NCBI GenBank assembly: GCA_947632485.1
Contig: CANRPJ010000002.1
Span: forward strand, 62,001-126,000
Length of the DNA stretch: 64,000 bases
Direction of reading: 5' to 3'
Source of the DNA: an uncultured Muribaculaceae bacterium
GTDB lineage: Bacteria > Bacteroidota > Bacteroidia > Bacteroidales > Muribaculaceae
Shown here in pieces: positions 1-8,651 of the stretch. The stretch's first letter is position 1. Every line of letters starts with the position of its first letter. The translations under genes were made by a program, and so were the position numbers. The notes beneath the pieces are model-generated. The model did not search any database, was not told the DNA's origin, and was given only the letters and a program-made list of their open reading frames with translations.

Positions 1-483
1 CAGCTCCGCGCGGGGGAGAGTGAGAAGATTTTCGGTGCGCACGAGCGTAACGGCGGGATTGGCAAAGGCGCCTACCTCATTCTTGAAACCCATGAAATCC
101 ACTCCCGTCTTGCCTCCTATCGAAGCATCTACAGCCCCGAGCAATGATGTGGGGATATTAATGAAGCGGATTCCGCGCTTGAACACCGCTGCCGCAAACC
201 CGCCGAGATCGGTCACCATACCTCCGCCGATATTCACTACGAGCGACCGGCGCGTGGCGCCGCTGCCGGTGATCACTTCAAGCACCGCGGCAAGCGACTC
301 CAGATTCTTATTGGCCTCGCCTGCCTTCACTACCGCCACCGGAGCCTCGGCGAGCGAGGGCACCTGAGTATAGACCGGACCCAACAGAGGCCACACGTTG
401 GAATCGGTCACAATTATCACCTTGTCGGGGTCAAGAGCCGCTATGGCAGGCTCTACGAGCGAGAGATCGCCTATCTGATACAT
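1..483 (-). CDS. aroB: 3-dehydroquinate synthase AroB, N-terminal part (runs off the window)
   Basis: This is the second enzyme of the shikimate pathway. It is cytoplasmic, uses NAD and a divalent metal, and converts DAHP to 3-dehydroquinate. The reverse strand reads MYQIGDL at the start, then the nucleotide-binding GGGMVTDLGGFAA segment, INIPTSLLGAVDASIGGKTG, and KNEVGAF, all characteristic AroB blocks. Only about 161 codons are present because the C-terminal metal-binding half lies outside the window. The ATG (481-483) begins 5 bases after the stop of the upstream HAD gene, so the gene is probably the last of an operon with that gene and the AsmA-like gene. Confidence 0.95.
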   Translation of the reverse strand, partial: MYQIGDLSLVEPAIAALDPDKVIIVTDSNVWPLLGPVYTQVPSLAEAPVAVVKAGEANKNLESLAAVLEVITGSGATRRSLVVNIGGGMVTDLGGFAAAVFKRGIRFINIPTSLLGAVDASIGGKTGVDFMGFKNEVGAFANPAVTLVRTENLLTLPRAEL

Positions 484-488
484 TCTAC

Positions 489-1178
489 TCACAAATCAAG
501 ATTCAATAATCCGGGGAGCGCTTCCGCAAAACCGGTCATACTCTCAAAAATCAGGTCGGCCCCCGCCTCCTCGAAGTCAGCGCGGGGAATCGGTCCGGTC
601 ATCACCGCCACCGTGAAGCAGCCGGCTGCTTTGGCGGCCACTACTCCGAGAGGGGCATTTTCTACCACTATAGCCTCTGCCGCGCTCACCCCCGCCTTCT
701 CCAGGCCGCGCAAATAAGGTTCAGGGTCGGGCTTACCATGGGTCACATCGAGAGCCGTGACGCGGTCAGAGGGCGCGAACACCCCCTCATAGTCCTCATC
801 TATGCGACGCAGCAGAGAGCCTTGCGCCGAGCCCGTGACGAGCACACACCTCACTCCAGCCCCGCGCAGGGCGGCCGTCATGGCCTGCGCTCCCGGAATC
901 ACCTCCGGCTCAGCCATCTCCTTGAAATAACCCGCTTTAATCCTGTAAAGCCTGTCGGCCTCCTCAGCAGAGGGCGCCTCGCCGCGCTCGCGCTTCCATA
1001 TCAGCTCAATGGTGGCAGGACCCGTCATGCCCTCATAGCGATAGAACTCTTCGCGGGTGCAGGGTATGCCCTGCCCGGCTACCATGCGCTGCCAGGCGAG
1101 GGTATGGAGCTTCATCGAATCAAACAGCACCCCGTCCATATCAATGAGGGCTGCCTTGAGGGGGTGTGGAAATCTCAT
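489..1178 (-). CDS. HAD-family phosphatase / beta-phosphoglucomutase-like
   Basis: Cytoplasmic haloacid dehalogenase superfamily hydrolase of 229 aa, probably acting on a small phosphorylated metabolite. Motif I is DMDGVLFDS with nucleophile D13 and acid/base D15. An alpha-helical cap follows, then motif II VTGSA, the motif III lysine in HGKPDPEPY, and motif IV VVENAPLGV. Motif IV has E-N where beta-phosphoglucomutases usually have E-D. The start overlaps the end of the upstream AsmA-like gene by 4 bases (ATGA), and aroB follows 5 bases after the stop, so the three are probably co-transcribed. Substrate cannot be told from sequence. Confidence 0.88.
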   Translation of the reverse strand: MRFPHPLKAALIDMDGVLFDSMKLHTLAWQRMVAGQGIPCTREEFYRYEGMTGPATIELIWKRERGEAPSAEEADRLYRIKAGYFKEMAEPEVIPGAQAMTAALRGAGVRCVLVTGSAQGSLLRRIDEDYEGVFAPSDRVTALDVTHGKPDPEPYLRGLEKAGVSAAEAIVVENAPLGVVAAKAAGCFTVAVMTGPIPRADFEEAGADLIFESMTGFAEALPGLLNLDL

Positions 1179-4100
1179 CTTCTTCCGGTTGTATCGGAGG
1201 GCTGGGGAGCGGCGGCTTCGGAAGCACTCCTTAAGAACTTGCGAAGATAATACTTTACTTCGTTAACTACGTTGATCCGGTCATTTTTTACGATGGAATT
1301 AAGCTGCATCGCCTTGTCGGGGTCGTAACGGTAGCCACCGAAGCGAAGTTTCGGCTTTCCGTAGGTACCCTCGATGTTGATTCCGAATTTGAACGGCACG
1401 GGGCTCTTCTCCACCCCTATATGGTAATAGAGATTGCCTGCGAAGTCGTTCATTCCGAGCATGTGGAGCCGATAGCGGTTGAACACGAAGAGGAAGGGAT
1501 CGAGCTGAAGCAGATTGTCGTGAACCTGAGCCTTCACCTTCACAGTAGGAATCTCGATATCCTTATCCGTGCGAATCAGGAGCATACGGGTGATATGGCG
1601 GATAAAGCGGCTCTGATGCACCTTAAGATCGGTGCCCTCGAGCCCTATGCGCGCCTGGAGCGTAGGGATATTGAGGTCCATAGTCGGAAACAGCCTGAAA
1701 TTCATATCGGCTTGAGCCGAGAGGAAGCCTGAGAGATTGGTCATCTGCGGCCACATCTTGGCCACCGTCTGGAATTTCTCGAAGAATCTCACCAGATCGA
1801 TACTCTCAAGCCAGAGCCCGAGATCCACCCCGTAGGCGAGCGGATTGGCAGTCTGCATCCTCACATTGAGCATGGCGCGCCCGAACGATGAGGAGATTCT
1901 CAGGCTATCGATCTCGGCAGCGCCGTCGCGGAGCCGGATGTGGGTGCCGAGGTCGTAGAGATGCAGATTAGTGTAGACGGTTCCGGCAGCCGTAAGGCGC
2001 ACATCGGCATCGATATTACGCGGCAGCAGCAGAGTCGTGGTATCGCTACGGCTCAGCGTATCGCTGGCCTTCACGGTAGCCACCTCCTTGCTTGCCTGAG
2101 CCTCCGTGAGCCCGGGGTCAGCGGCCATCAGGCTCTTCACCTTTCCCGTTTCATAGGTATGGGCCAGCTGATTGATATTGACCGTATCGAGCGCCATATC
2201 AAATCTGAGACGAAGCGGCTCTGCCCCTCCCATGAGCATGAACTTCTCCAGATTGGCTACGCTTCCGCCCATCTCCAGCCCGGTGGCCTGAGTGCTCAGC
2301 CCTATCCTCCGGAGCATCACGGAGTCAGTGGTCCAGTCGAGCGCCAGTCTGCCCATATCGAAAGGCGCCGGGTAGGCATCGGTCACCAGCACTCCGCTCT
2401 CAGCTCCGATACTCCCGCTGAGCAGCCAGGAGGTGATGAGTTTGCGCCAAGCCTGCGGAGCCTCCATCTGAAGCCATTCAGGAGTATGCGGGCCGGTAGA
2501 GATCGTATCGGGCATCACTTTATATTGCGCCGAGGCGAGCTCGGGGCGCGCGTGCCTGATAGCGGAAAGTTTCGTCTTGAAGCCTTCGAGCGAGGCTTTT
2601 ATACCCTGCTGCGTGATTGAAAGAGTCTTCGACCCCACGCGCACGGCGATAGTATCTTCCGAGCCGAGACGCCCCGCCAGAGTGGTGCCTTTTGAGTCGA
2701 GCGCCAATCCGGGCATCGTAACGGCGAGATCTCCGAACTGGGCAGTGATATTGGCATCGGCCGCTGCAAAGGCTGCTCCGTTGAGAGCCTGGGTACTGGT
2801 GTTAAGCTTCAGATGGGCGGCATCGTTACGGATTTTGAGCTTCGCGGCATTATCGGTGAGGCTCAGGCCCTTGAAATCGAAGTCTCCGCTGAGGTTCACG
2901 TCGCGCACCGTGCCCGCCGTCAGGCTCTCCATGCCGAAGGTTATTTTTGTATCGCCTGTGGCGGCGCCCTTCAGAGAGTAACCTTTCAGCGCAGGCCAGA
3001 GCTCCGCGAGGCGCGCGCAATCCGCCTCGCTCTTCACCTGAACCTCTACCCAGGGGCTTCCCGTAAGCCCGTCGAGACGCCCGGAGATATCAAACTTCAT
3101 TCCCTCGCCCCCGACCTCAAACCGCGGAACGCTGAAATAGCTTGCATCGACGTCACGACCATCGAACACGAGGCTCGCCTCCAGATTCACGTTGTGAAGA
3201 TTAAACGTGCGCCCGTCAGCCAACCTGTAGGTGAGCGAGCTGGAAGGCACCGTGAAATCAACATTAAACGAAGGGAGCGTAGTGGCCGTAAGAGTCCAGG
3301 GTGCGGTAAGCCTTACCGACGCCTCCACCTCCATATCGGAAGTGATGCCGTTGAGATCGGGCAGCCAGGCGGAAGGCAGATAGTTGAGCAGCTGCATCAC
3401 ATTGAAGGGACTTACCTGCGACTGCATCGCGCTGATTCTCACCTCGTCGCCCACATCTAAGCTCATATTGACCGAGGTAGTGACATTGGCAAGCTGCAGG
3501 CTGCAATTCTCAAACTTGGCCTTAAACGGCTTGAAATTAAGCCCTGCATCGCCGCGCAGCGAGAAGGGGAACTGGCGGAAAATCTCCAGATTCTCCACCT
3601 TGGCGTCAAAGCGCCCCTCCATATTCATGTGGTAGAAATTGCGGTCGACCGAATCGCGCCTTAGCGAGGCATCGGTTATATCGGCTTCAATTTCAGCCGT
3701 GGTGGCAGCGCTATAGTAAGATATTTTCTTAAGATTGCGGAAGTTGAGACTTTTTACAGTGACATAGGGCATCTTGAAGCGCGATTCCGATTCGGAGAGC
3801 ACGATATTATAATTGTTGATCGAATCGTTGTAGGCCACGAGATTAAGCCATAGTCCGTCGGCATCCACATCTCCCAGCCAGATATCGCCCCCTATGAGCT
3901 TCACTACATTAATGCCTCCGCTGAACCGGTCGAGCGTGAGGAGAGAATCGGAGCCTTCAGGGAGCTGACGCTTCACATCGGCGGGAAGCGTGCGCGACAC
4001 GATGCTGAGGCTATCAATCTCAAGGCGGAAGTGAGGCCAGGTGCTCCATATCGTAAACTTAGCTTTCTTCACGCTTACGTCGGCATCGAGATAGCGCCCG

Positions 4101-4258
4101 GCATAGCGCTCCACGAGCTCTGTGATCCTGTCTGAGGTCAGCCAGTAGGTAGCTCCCCAGAGCAGCGCTATGATAACCACGAAGAGTCCGGCTATGGTCC
4201 ATGCCACAGCTGCGAGCGCCTTATGCGCAGTATGCTTTCCTGAATCCGACATAGTCAC
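1175..4258 (-). CDS. AsmA-like outer-envelope biogenesis protein
   Basis: Large inner-membrane-anchored periplasmic protein of 1027 aa. A single membrane segment (about residues 13-38, AVAWTIAGLFVVIIALLWG) is followed by a region typical of the AsmA family (AGRYLDADVSVKKAKFTIW, then a run of beta-strand-rich repeats to the C terminus). AsmA relatives are thought to take part in lipid transport or outer-membrane assembly; the role here is inferred from family only. It is first in the apparent operon AsmA-like, HAD phosphatase, aroB, with a 4-base overlap to the HAD gene. A second in-frame ATG lies two codons in (MTM), so the exact start is uncertain by 6 bases. Confidence 0.8.
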   Translation of the reverse strand: MTMSDSGKHTAHKALAAVAWTIAGLFVVIIALLWGATYWLTSDRITELVERYAGRYLDADVSVKKAKFTIWSTWPHFRLEIDSLSIVSRTLPADVKRQLPEGSDSLLTLDRFSGGINVVKLIGGDIWLGDVDADGLWLNLVAYNDSINNYNIVLSESESRFKMPYVTVKSLNFRNLKKISYYSAATTAEIEADITDASLRRDSVDRNFYHMNMEGRFDAKVENLEIFRQFPFSLRGDAGLNFKPFKAKFENCSLQLANVTTSVNMSLDVGDEVRISAMQSQVSPFNVMQLLNYLPSAWLPDLNGITSDMEVEASVRLTAPWTLTATTLPSFNVDFTVPSSSLTYRLADGRTFNLHNVNLEASLVFDGRDVDASYFSVPRFEVGGEGMKFDISGRLDGLTGSPWVEVQVKSEADCARLAELWPALKGYSLKGAATGDTKITFGMESLTAGTVRDVNLSGDFDFKGLSLTDNAAKLKIRNDAAHLKLNTSTQALNGAAFAAADANITAQFGDLAVTMPGLALDSKGTTLAGRLGSEDTIAVRVGSKTLSITQQGIKASLEGFKTKLSAIRHARPELASAQYKVMPDTISTGPHTPEWLQMEAPQAWRKLITSWLLSGSIGAESGVLVTDAYPAPFDMGRLALDWTTDSVMLRRIGLSTQATGLEMGGSVANLEKFMLMGGAEPLRLRFDMALDTVNINQLAHTYETGKVKSLMAADPGLTEAQASKEVATVKASDTLSRSDTTTLLLPRNIDADVRLTAAGTVYTNLHLYDLGTHIRLRDGAAEIDSLRISSSFGRAMLNVRMQTANPLAYGVDLGLWLESIDLVRFFEKFQTVAKMWPQMTNLSGFLSAQADMNFRLFPTMDLNIPTLQARIGLEGTDLKVHQSRFIRHITRMLLIRTDKDIEIPTVKVKAQVHDNLLQLDPFLFVFNRYRLHMLGMNDFAGNLYYHIGVEKSPVPFKFGINIEGTYGKPKLRFGGYRYDPDKAMQLNSIVKNDRINVVNEVKYYLRKFLRSASEAAAPQPSDTTGRR

Positions 4259-4326
4259 AGTGGAGGCGCCCCATTGCGCCTTTATTGTATAACAACGCCG
4301 GAGGTGAAAATCCTACAGGGAAGCGA

Positions 4327-5055
4327 TTAACGTGTAGCCGTGACGTGGAAACAGCTCGTATGGCGCTCGTATTTCACCAGGCAGCGGCCCTCTTCGCGCA
4401 TGTTCAGAAGCACTTCCGCGAGCATATTCTTGAGATGCTCCTGAGTGAGAAACGGCGCGTCGGGGGTAGCGTCGAAATGGGTGTACGACAGATCGAAGGT
4501 CGTGCCATACTGATGAGTGCTTGAATCCGTAGCGTTGCGGTTCACTCTGCGCAGGCGCTTCACCGTAGAGGGCGTGCGCAGCATCGAAGTGACCTTCACA
4601 CGATAGCCCCTCGCACCGCGCCGCGCCAGCGAATCAATGAAGGCGCTGCCTATATCTTCGAGCAGACGCGCCGCCTCCGGAACCAGGAAAGGCATCGAGT
4701 GGGTAAGGCTGTCAACGAGAACATTTTTCGAGGTGGTCACGTGCACGAGCGGCCGCTTCGTATGATAAGCCTGCGAGAGATCGCGGATCGGATCAATGCC
4801 CAAACGCTTAGCGTGAGCGAAATGCACATGGTTGCTGTCGTTGAAAGTGCGTGCGAGCGGTCCGGCGGCGCGGATACGCAGCGGAGTGGGTCCGGCATCC
4901 TCACCGGAGCATGTATCATCGGCCGATAAGCCGGCTGATACAACTTCAGAAGAGTCTGCTGCCGGATTTTCGGAAGCCTTGCGTCCGCAGCCTGCCGCCA
5001 TGAATATGCAGCTCGCGAGAAGCGGCAAAAGCCGCATATATAGGATATTCTTCAC
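4327..5055 (-). CDS. DUF5715-like lipoprotein with M15-peptidase-like motifs
   Basis: Lipoprotein of 242 aa. The signal sequence ends in lipobox MAAGC (Cys23). The C-terminal half has RVKVTSMLRT, then S-T-H-Q-Y-G-T-T-F-D-L, and near the end CFHVT. This spacing resembles the SxHxxGxxxD...H zinc site of M15/VanY D-Ala-D-Ala or L,D-carboxypeptidases, which trim peptidoglycan. Assignment to DUF5715 is from memory of Bacteroidetes proteins, and catalytic activity is inference. A -7 element TAACTTTG on the minus strand (5079-5086) lies just upstream of the start. The gene is separated from the AsmA-like gene by 68 bases and may be in the same transcription unit. Confidence 0.7.
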   Translation of the reverse strand: MKNILYMRLLPLLASCIFMAAGCGRKASENPAADSSEVVSAGLSADDTCSGEDAGPTPLRIRAAGPLARTFNDSNHVHFAHAKRLGIDPIRDLSQAYHTKRPLVHVTTSKNVLVDSLTHSMPFLVPEAARLLEDIGSAFIDSLARRGARGYRVKVTSMLRTPSTVKRLRRVNRNATDSSTHQYGTTFDLSYTHFDATPDAPFLTQEHLKNMLAEVLLNMREEGRCLVKYERHTSCFHVTATR

Positions 5056-5110
5056 GGGAAGTTAGCTTTTTCTTCCTGCAAAGTTAGCAAGAATAACCTT
5101 ATAGGCGAGC

Positions 5111-6757
5111 TTATTTTTTAATGCGGAGCACGGGTGCGATTCCGTTTACCGGCTCTTCTGGCATCTCCGCTACCAGACCCTCAGGAGTCTGCCGGAAGCG
5201 TATTTTCCCATGCCCTAACAACTCCACACTCTTTATTTTCTTAGCGAAATCTTTCGAGCCGGAAGCGAGCGACTTCACTACAATCCGACCATCTTCGGGC
5301 CAGCCAAGCGCTATGGCATACAGATACTCAGGAGTCTGGGTAAACCTGATCTCATCGTGACCGGCCTTAGCATAAGAACCCTCGTTGAAGCCCTGCGCAT
5401 TGATCTGAATATCAGCGTCGGCTATCGGTTCCTCTCCGAATTTCACCCAGGGGCGCGTATCAAAGATACATTCCTTATTAGCTTCCATCCAGTCAGCCAG
5501 ATCGTTGAGAATCACCTCCTCCTTATCGTCGAGAGTTCCATCGGCACGCAACGGCACTGATAGCAGGAGATTACCGTTTTTGCTCACTACGTCGGCCAGT
5601 AGCTTCACTACCGTAGCAGCCGACTTATACCAGCCGTTCTCATAGTAACGGTCATCATAGTGCCAGCCGCCGATGCAGGTGCAGGTCTGCCACGGATCGG
5701 GCACGATTTCGTTGGGAGCTCCGCGCTCCACGTCCCATACGAGCGCCTTTCGCTGCTCCTCGTCGAGAATCTTGCAGAACATCACCGCATTGTTCTGCCC
5801 TCCGTTGCGGGCCATGTTTGAATTATAATGGTGAGCGGCTATCTTGAGCCCGGCATGGCTAAAAGGATAGAAGGGAGCCACCGTTACATCAAAATACAGT
5901 AGATCCGGCTGATAACGGTTTATGGCATCGAGAGTGCGGTTGTAAAAGTTAGTTACATATTCCTCAGTAGGAAGCGTAACTCCATTCCCCCAGCCCCATT
6001 GGCTATGGATCATACCATCGGCCCACGACCCGCGGCTTAGCTCATGGTTTTGGGCATAAAGTTGCTGAGGATCATAACCTTCCCACCATTTACCCTTCCC
6101 GTCAGCCTTTGTAAGCTTGCCGTCGTAGGGCACTCCCATCTTCTCTCCATCGCGGTCGTAGCGCTGCGCCGGCTCATACCAGAGCCATGCGTGGTCGGCA
6201 TGGAAGCTGATTCCGAAGGGCAGCCCATGCTTCTTCGCCGCGGCCGACCAGCCCGCCAGAATATCCTTATGGGGACCTATATTGGCTGAATTCCAGGGCT
6301 GATACCGGCTATCCCAAAGATCGAAATTATCATGATGGTTGCCAAGAGCAAAGAAATATTGCGCTCCTACCCGCTTATAAAGATCCACGAGATGATCCGG
6401 ATCCCAATTCTCAGCCTTGAAGAGCGGCAATATATCTTTGAAGCCAAACTCTGACGGGTGGCCGTAGTTCTCCACATGATGCTTATACTCCCGCGAACCT
6501 TCCATATACATGGAGCGCGCCATCCAGTCGCCGGAACCTTCCACGCACTGCGGTCCCCAGTGGGCCCAGATTCCGAACTTCGCATTGCGAAACCACTCGG
6601 GCACCTCATAATGCTTCAGCGATTCCCATGTGGGCTCGAATTTGCCTTTAGCCATAGGCTCCTGCTGCTCCGATACCGGCACCTGAAAGGTCTGAGCCGA
6701 TAATACGAAGCTACCGGCCATTGCCGCAGCTGCGATTAAAAGTCTGTGGGAACTCAT
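5111..6757 (-). CDS. GH29 alpha-L-fucosidase, exported
   Basis: Secreted or periplasmic glycoside hydrolase of 548 aa that releases L-fucose from glycans such as host mucin oligosaccharides. An N-terminal signal peptide ends near VLSAQ. GH29 landmarks are WFRNAKFGIWAHWGPQ (about residue 55-70), the HHDNFDLWDS segment (141-150), FHADHAW, and PDLLYFDVTV with the expected nucleophile Asp290. The C-terminal 120 residues look like the usual beta-sandwich domain. The gene stands alone between the M48 protease gene and the DUF5715-like gene, all on the minus strand. Linkage specificity is not visible. Confidence 0.93.
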   Translation of the reverse strand: MSSHRLLIAAAAMAGSFVLSAQTFQVPVSEQQEPMAKGKFEPTWESLKHYEVPEWFRNAKFGIWAHWGPQCVEGSGDWMARSMYMEGSREYKHHVENYGHPSEFGFKDILPLFKAENWDPDHLVDLYKRVGAQYFFALGNHHDNFDLWDSRYQPWNSANIGPHKDILAGWSAAAKKHGLPFGISFHADHAWLWYEPAQRYDRDGEKMGVPYDGKLTKADGKGKWWEGYDPQQLYAQNHELSRGSWADGMIHSQWGWGNGVTLPTEEYVTNFYNRTLDAINRYQPDLLYFDVTVAPFYPFSHAGLKIAAHHYNSNMARNGGQNNAVMFCKILDEEQRKALVWDVERGAPNEIVPDPWQTCTCIGGWHYDDRYYENGWYKSAATVVKLLADVVSKNGNLLLSVPLRADGTLDDKEEVILNDLADWMEANKECIFDTRPWVKFGEEPIADADIQINAQGFNEGSYAKAGHDEIRFTQTPEYLYAIALGWPEDGRIVVKSLASGSKDFAKKIKSVELLGHGKIRFRQTPEGLVAEMPEEPVNGIAPVLRIKK

Positions 6758-6800
6758 AATATGAATACGTAAGGGAATTTCCGGATTAATTACTTGAAAT

Positions 6801-6846
6801 GAAAAAGCGAACCGGGAACTCCGGCTTCACGGGGCTCTCGGTCCGC
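6801..6846 (-). terminator. Probable intrinsic terminator after the M48 gene
   Basis: On the minus strand an imperfect stem GCGGACCG / CGGTTCGC (one mismatch) encloses a 25-base loop containing further GC-rich pairing, and is followed by five T. It lies between the end of the M48 protease gene and the start of the fucosidase gene, so it probably separates their transcripts. Confidence 0.5.
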
Positions 6847-6883
6847 ACTATTTCGGGAAATGCGTCTTACCGCCAAAGAGAGA

Positions 6884-7678
6884 TCACTCCTTTGCAGCCG
6901 GACGCTGATAACCTTCCTTCTCGGCGCGCTTCGTGATATGATCAATGCGGGCCTGGGTCTCGGGGTGGGAGGAGAACATCTTCTGGATATAGCTCTGTTT
7001 CGTATCGCCCTCCATGCCCTGCAGCTTCTCGAAGGCCATAGCCATTCCGTAGGGATTGCGGCCATTCTTCACGAGGAAATCGTAGCCGCAGTCGTCGGCC
7101 TCATTCTCCTGCTTCTGGGAGTACTTGGAGTTGATCAGAGCCTCGCCGAGATTACCGAGCTGCGAATCGGTAAGAGCGGCAGCCTTACCGCCAGTAGAGG
7201 CGATAGCATCTTTGGCGGCGCCGGTGAGAAGCTGAGTGCGGAAAGCATTCTTGGAATGATGCTTGAGCACATGGCCGATCTCGTGGCCGATCACGCCCAT
7301 CAGCTCATCGTCGTCCATAATATCCATCAGCGAGGAGAACACTCTCACGCTGCCGTCGGGGCAGGCGAAAGCGTTTATGTCGATCACGTGGTACACCTTA
7401 AAATTCAAGGGAATTCCATCGGCTTCGGTTATGCCTTCCGTGAGCCTACGCAGGCGCTGGGTATAGGGATTATCTTCGGGGAGCACCGGATTATGCTGAT
7501 CCATCCAGTCGACCGATTCCTTCACATAGGCGGCCATCTCCGCATCGGTAAGGGTAGCGGCCTTCACTCCTTTGGCGGCAGCGTTTACGGCTTTCTTAAG
7601 ATTGAACTGTGCAGATGCCTCAGTTACAGCGAAAAGGCATACGATTACAGCAATGATTTTAACTACAGATGTTTTCAT
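6884..7678 (-). CDS. M48-family zinc metalloprotease, exported
   Basis: Periplasmic M48 peptidase of 264 aa, related to the BepA/LoiP/Oma1 group that acts in envelope protein quality control. The signal peptide ends at TEASAQ. The zinc site HEIGHVLKHH lies about residues 131-140, with the third ligand in the downstream ENEADDCGYDFL block. IDINAFACPDGSVRVFSSLM is the usual strand before the active site. The SSHPETQARI segment near the C terminus is also typical of the family. There is no TPR domain. It is divergent from the membrane-protein gene at 7760, with 81 bases between them. Confidence 0.92.
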   Translation of the reverse strand: MKTSVVKIIAVIVCLFAVTEASAQFNLKKAVNAAAKGVKAATLTDAEMAAYVKESVDWMDQHNPVLPEDNPYTQRLRRLTEGITEADGIPLNFKVYHVIDINAFACPDGSVRVFSSLMDIMDDDELMGVIGHEIGHVLKHHSKNAFRTQLLTGAAKDAIASTGGKAAALTDSQLGNLGEALINSKYSQKQENEADDCGYDFLVKNGRNPYGMAMAFEKLQGMEGDTKQSYIQKMFSSHPETQARIDHITKRAEKEGYQRPAAKE

Positions 7679-7759
7679 TAGCGTAATAAATCAATAAAGT
7701 TTACTAATTTTGATGCCAATCACCGATAGCATCAGAAATCGGCTGCAAAAGTAACAAAC

Positions 7760-8344
7760 ATGGCTGATAAAGGCAAATCCAAAAGGAGCACGGCAATACT
7801 CATCGTCGTCATACTGCTTACGCTTATCTTAGGCGGAGGCGCTGCAGCTTTCCTGCAGCTCAGTCTCGTTCACCCGGTAAGGATACTGCTGCCTGCGATC
7901 GGCGTAGGCTTCGCTCTTGCTTTCGCAATAAGAAAACCGGTAGCGAGAATCTCCGGATCCGGCAACCTCTTCCTTAATATCCTCTTTGCCGGAATGCTGC
8001 TCTCCTCGCTGCTGTCGTTCGGCTTTCTCGGCACAAACTTCTGGCTCTCAGGCGAAGACCCTCATACAGAGACCATCACTGTAGAGCGCCTCTACAGCAA
8101 GACCTTCCATCGCTCCCGACGCGTAGGCCGGCGCTACACCACAACCGGCGAGCCCTATAAGGTATATTATATGGAAGCCCGCTTTTCCGATGGCCGCACC
8201 AAAGAGCTGCGTCTGGGTCAGAGCGGCTTCGGCAAGCGGAAGAAAGGCGACCGGCTCGAAATTGAAATCGACAAGGGTTTCTTCGGTATTCCCGTGATTA
8301 AGAGTAAGATCAGCGGCCTCGCCAAGCAGAAACGCGTTTTTTAG
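7760..8344 (+). CDS. Small inner-membrane protein of unknown function
   Basis: Not assigned to a family. The 194-aa protein has a lysine-rich N terminus, three hydrophobic segments (about residues 11-33, 37-55 and 66-90), then a soluble C-terminal domain of about 100 aa. That domain is basic, with KTFHRSRRVGRRYTTTGEPYKVYYME and SDGRTKELRLGQSGFGKRKKGD, and reads like a small beta-rich domain exposed on one side of the membrane. The start ATG follows the divergent promoter region shared with the M48 gene. The stop is followed within 35 bases by the SRP RNA promoter. Confidence 0.75.
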   Translation: MADKGKSKRSTAILIVVILLTLILGGGAAAFLQLSLVHPVRILLPAIGVGFALAFAIRKPVARISGSGNLFLNILFAGMLLSSLLSFGFLGTNFWLSGEDPHTETITVERLYSKTFHRSRRVGRRYTTTGEPYKVYYMEARFSDGRTKELRLGQSGFGKRKKGDRLEIEIDKGFFGIPVIKSKISGLAKQKRVF

Positions 8345-8374
8345 CTCTTTTTAATACTGTAAGAGCTGAAAAAA

Positions 8375-8406
8375 TTTGGTCAGGCCGGGAAAAAGCAGTA
8401 CCTTTG
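8375..8406 (+). promoter_or_regulatory. Bacteroidetes housekeeping promoter for SRP RNA / tRNA-Thr
   Basis: TTTG (8375-8378) and TACCTTTG (8399-8406), separated by 20 bases, match the Bacteroidetes sigma-ABfr consensus. Transcription would begin at about 8410, the first base of the SRP RNA helix. Confidence 0.8.
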
Positions 8407-8410
8407 CAGC

Positions 8411-8506
8411 GGGTAAGTCCTACACGACCAGCTCCCCGCCAATCCCCCAGATCTTGACCGAAGCAAGGGTACCGGGTTGTAGCGGTGCGATGTGGCAAGC
8501 TTACCC
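8411..8506 (+). ncRNA. ffs: Signal recognition particle RNA (small bacterial type, 4.5S-like)
   Basis: The RNA scaffold of the signal recognition particle, partner of Ffh. The 5' end GGGTAAG (8411-8417) pairs with CTTACCC (8500-8506) to close the terminal helix. The middle holds the conserved domain IV signature: GACCGAAGCAAGGGTACCGG followed by GTTGTAGCGG. This corresponds to the E. coli 4.5S blocks around GGAAGCAGCCAAGG and GCCGGGATGTAGC. Length about 96 bases fits the small Alu-less type. It begins right after a strong promoter and ends 4 bases before tRNA-Thr with no terminator between, so processing from a joint precursor is likely. A covariance-model search would settle the call. Confidence 0.83.
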
Positions 8507-8510
8507 ACCC

Positions 8511-8584
8511 GCCTCTTTAGCTCAGTTGGCCAGAGCACGTGATTTGTAATCTCGGGGTCGTTGGTTCGAATCCGACAAGAGGCT
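8511..8584 (+). tRNA. tRNA-Thr (TGT)
   Basis: Acceptor stem GCCTCTT / AAGAGGC, D-arm GCTC...GAGC, anticodon loop TTTGTAA giving anticodon TGT, and T-arm GTTGG-TTCGAAT-CCGAC. The discriminator base is T and CCA is not encoded. The anticodon stem CGTGA/TCTCG has one T-T mismatch at the third pair. The gene starts 4 bases after the SRP RNA. Confidence 0.93.
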
Positions 8585-8594
8585 CAAAATTTTG

Positions 8595-8633
8595 GAAGCG
8601 CGGCTCCGGAAGTAACGGCCGCGCTTCTTTTTC
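8595..8633 (+). terminator. Intrinsic terminator for SRP RNA / tRNA-Thr transcript
   Basis: A perfect 10-bp stem GAAGCGCGGC / GCCGCGCTTC with a 12-base loop is followed by TTTTT. It is the only terminator after the SRP promoter, which supports a single SRP RNA to tRNA-Thr transcript. Confidence 0.88.
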
Positions 8634-8651
8634 TCACACAGATTCAGAACC

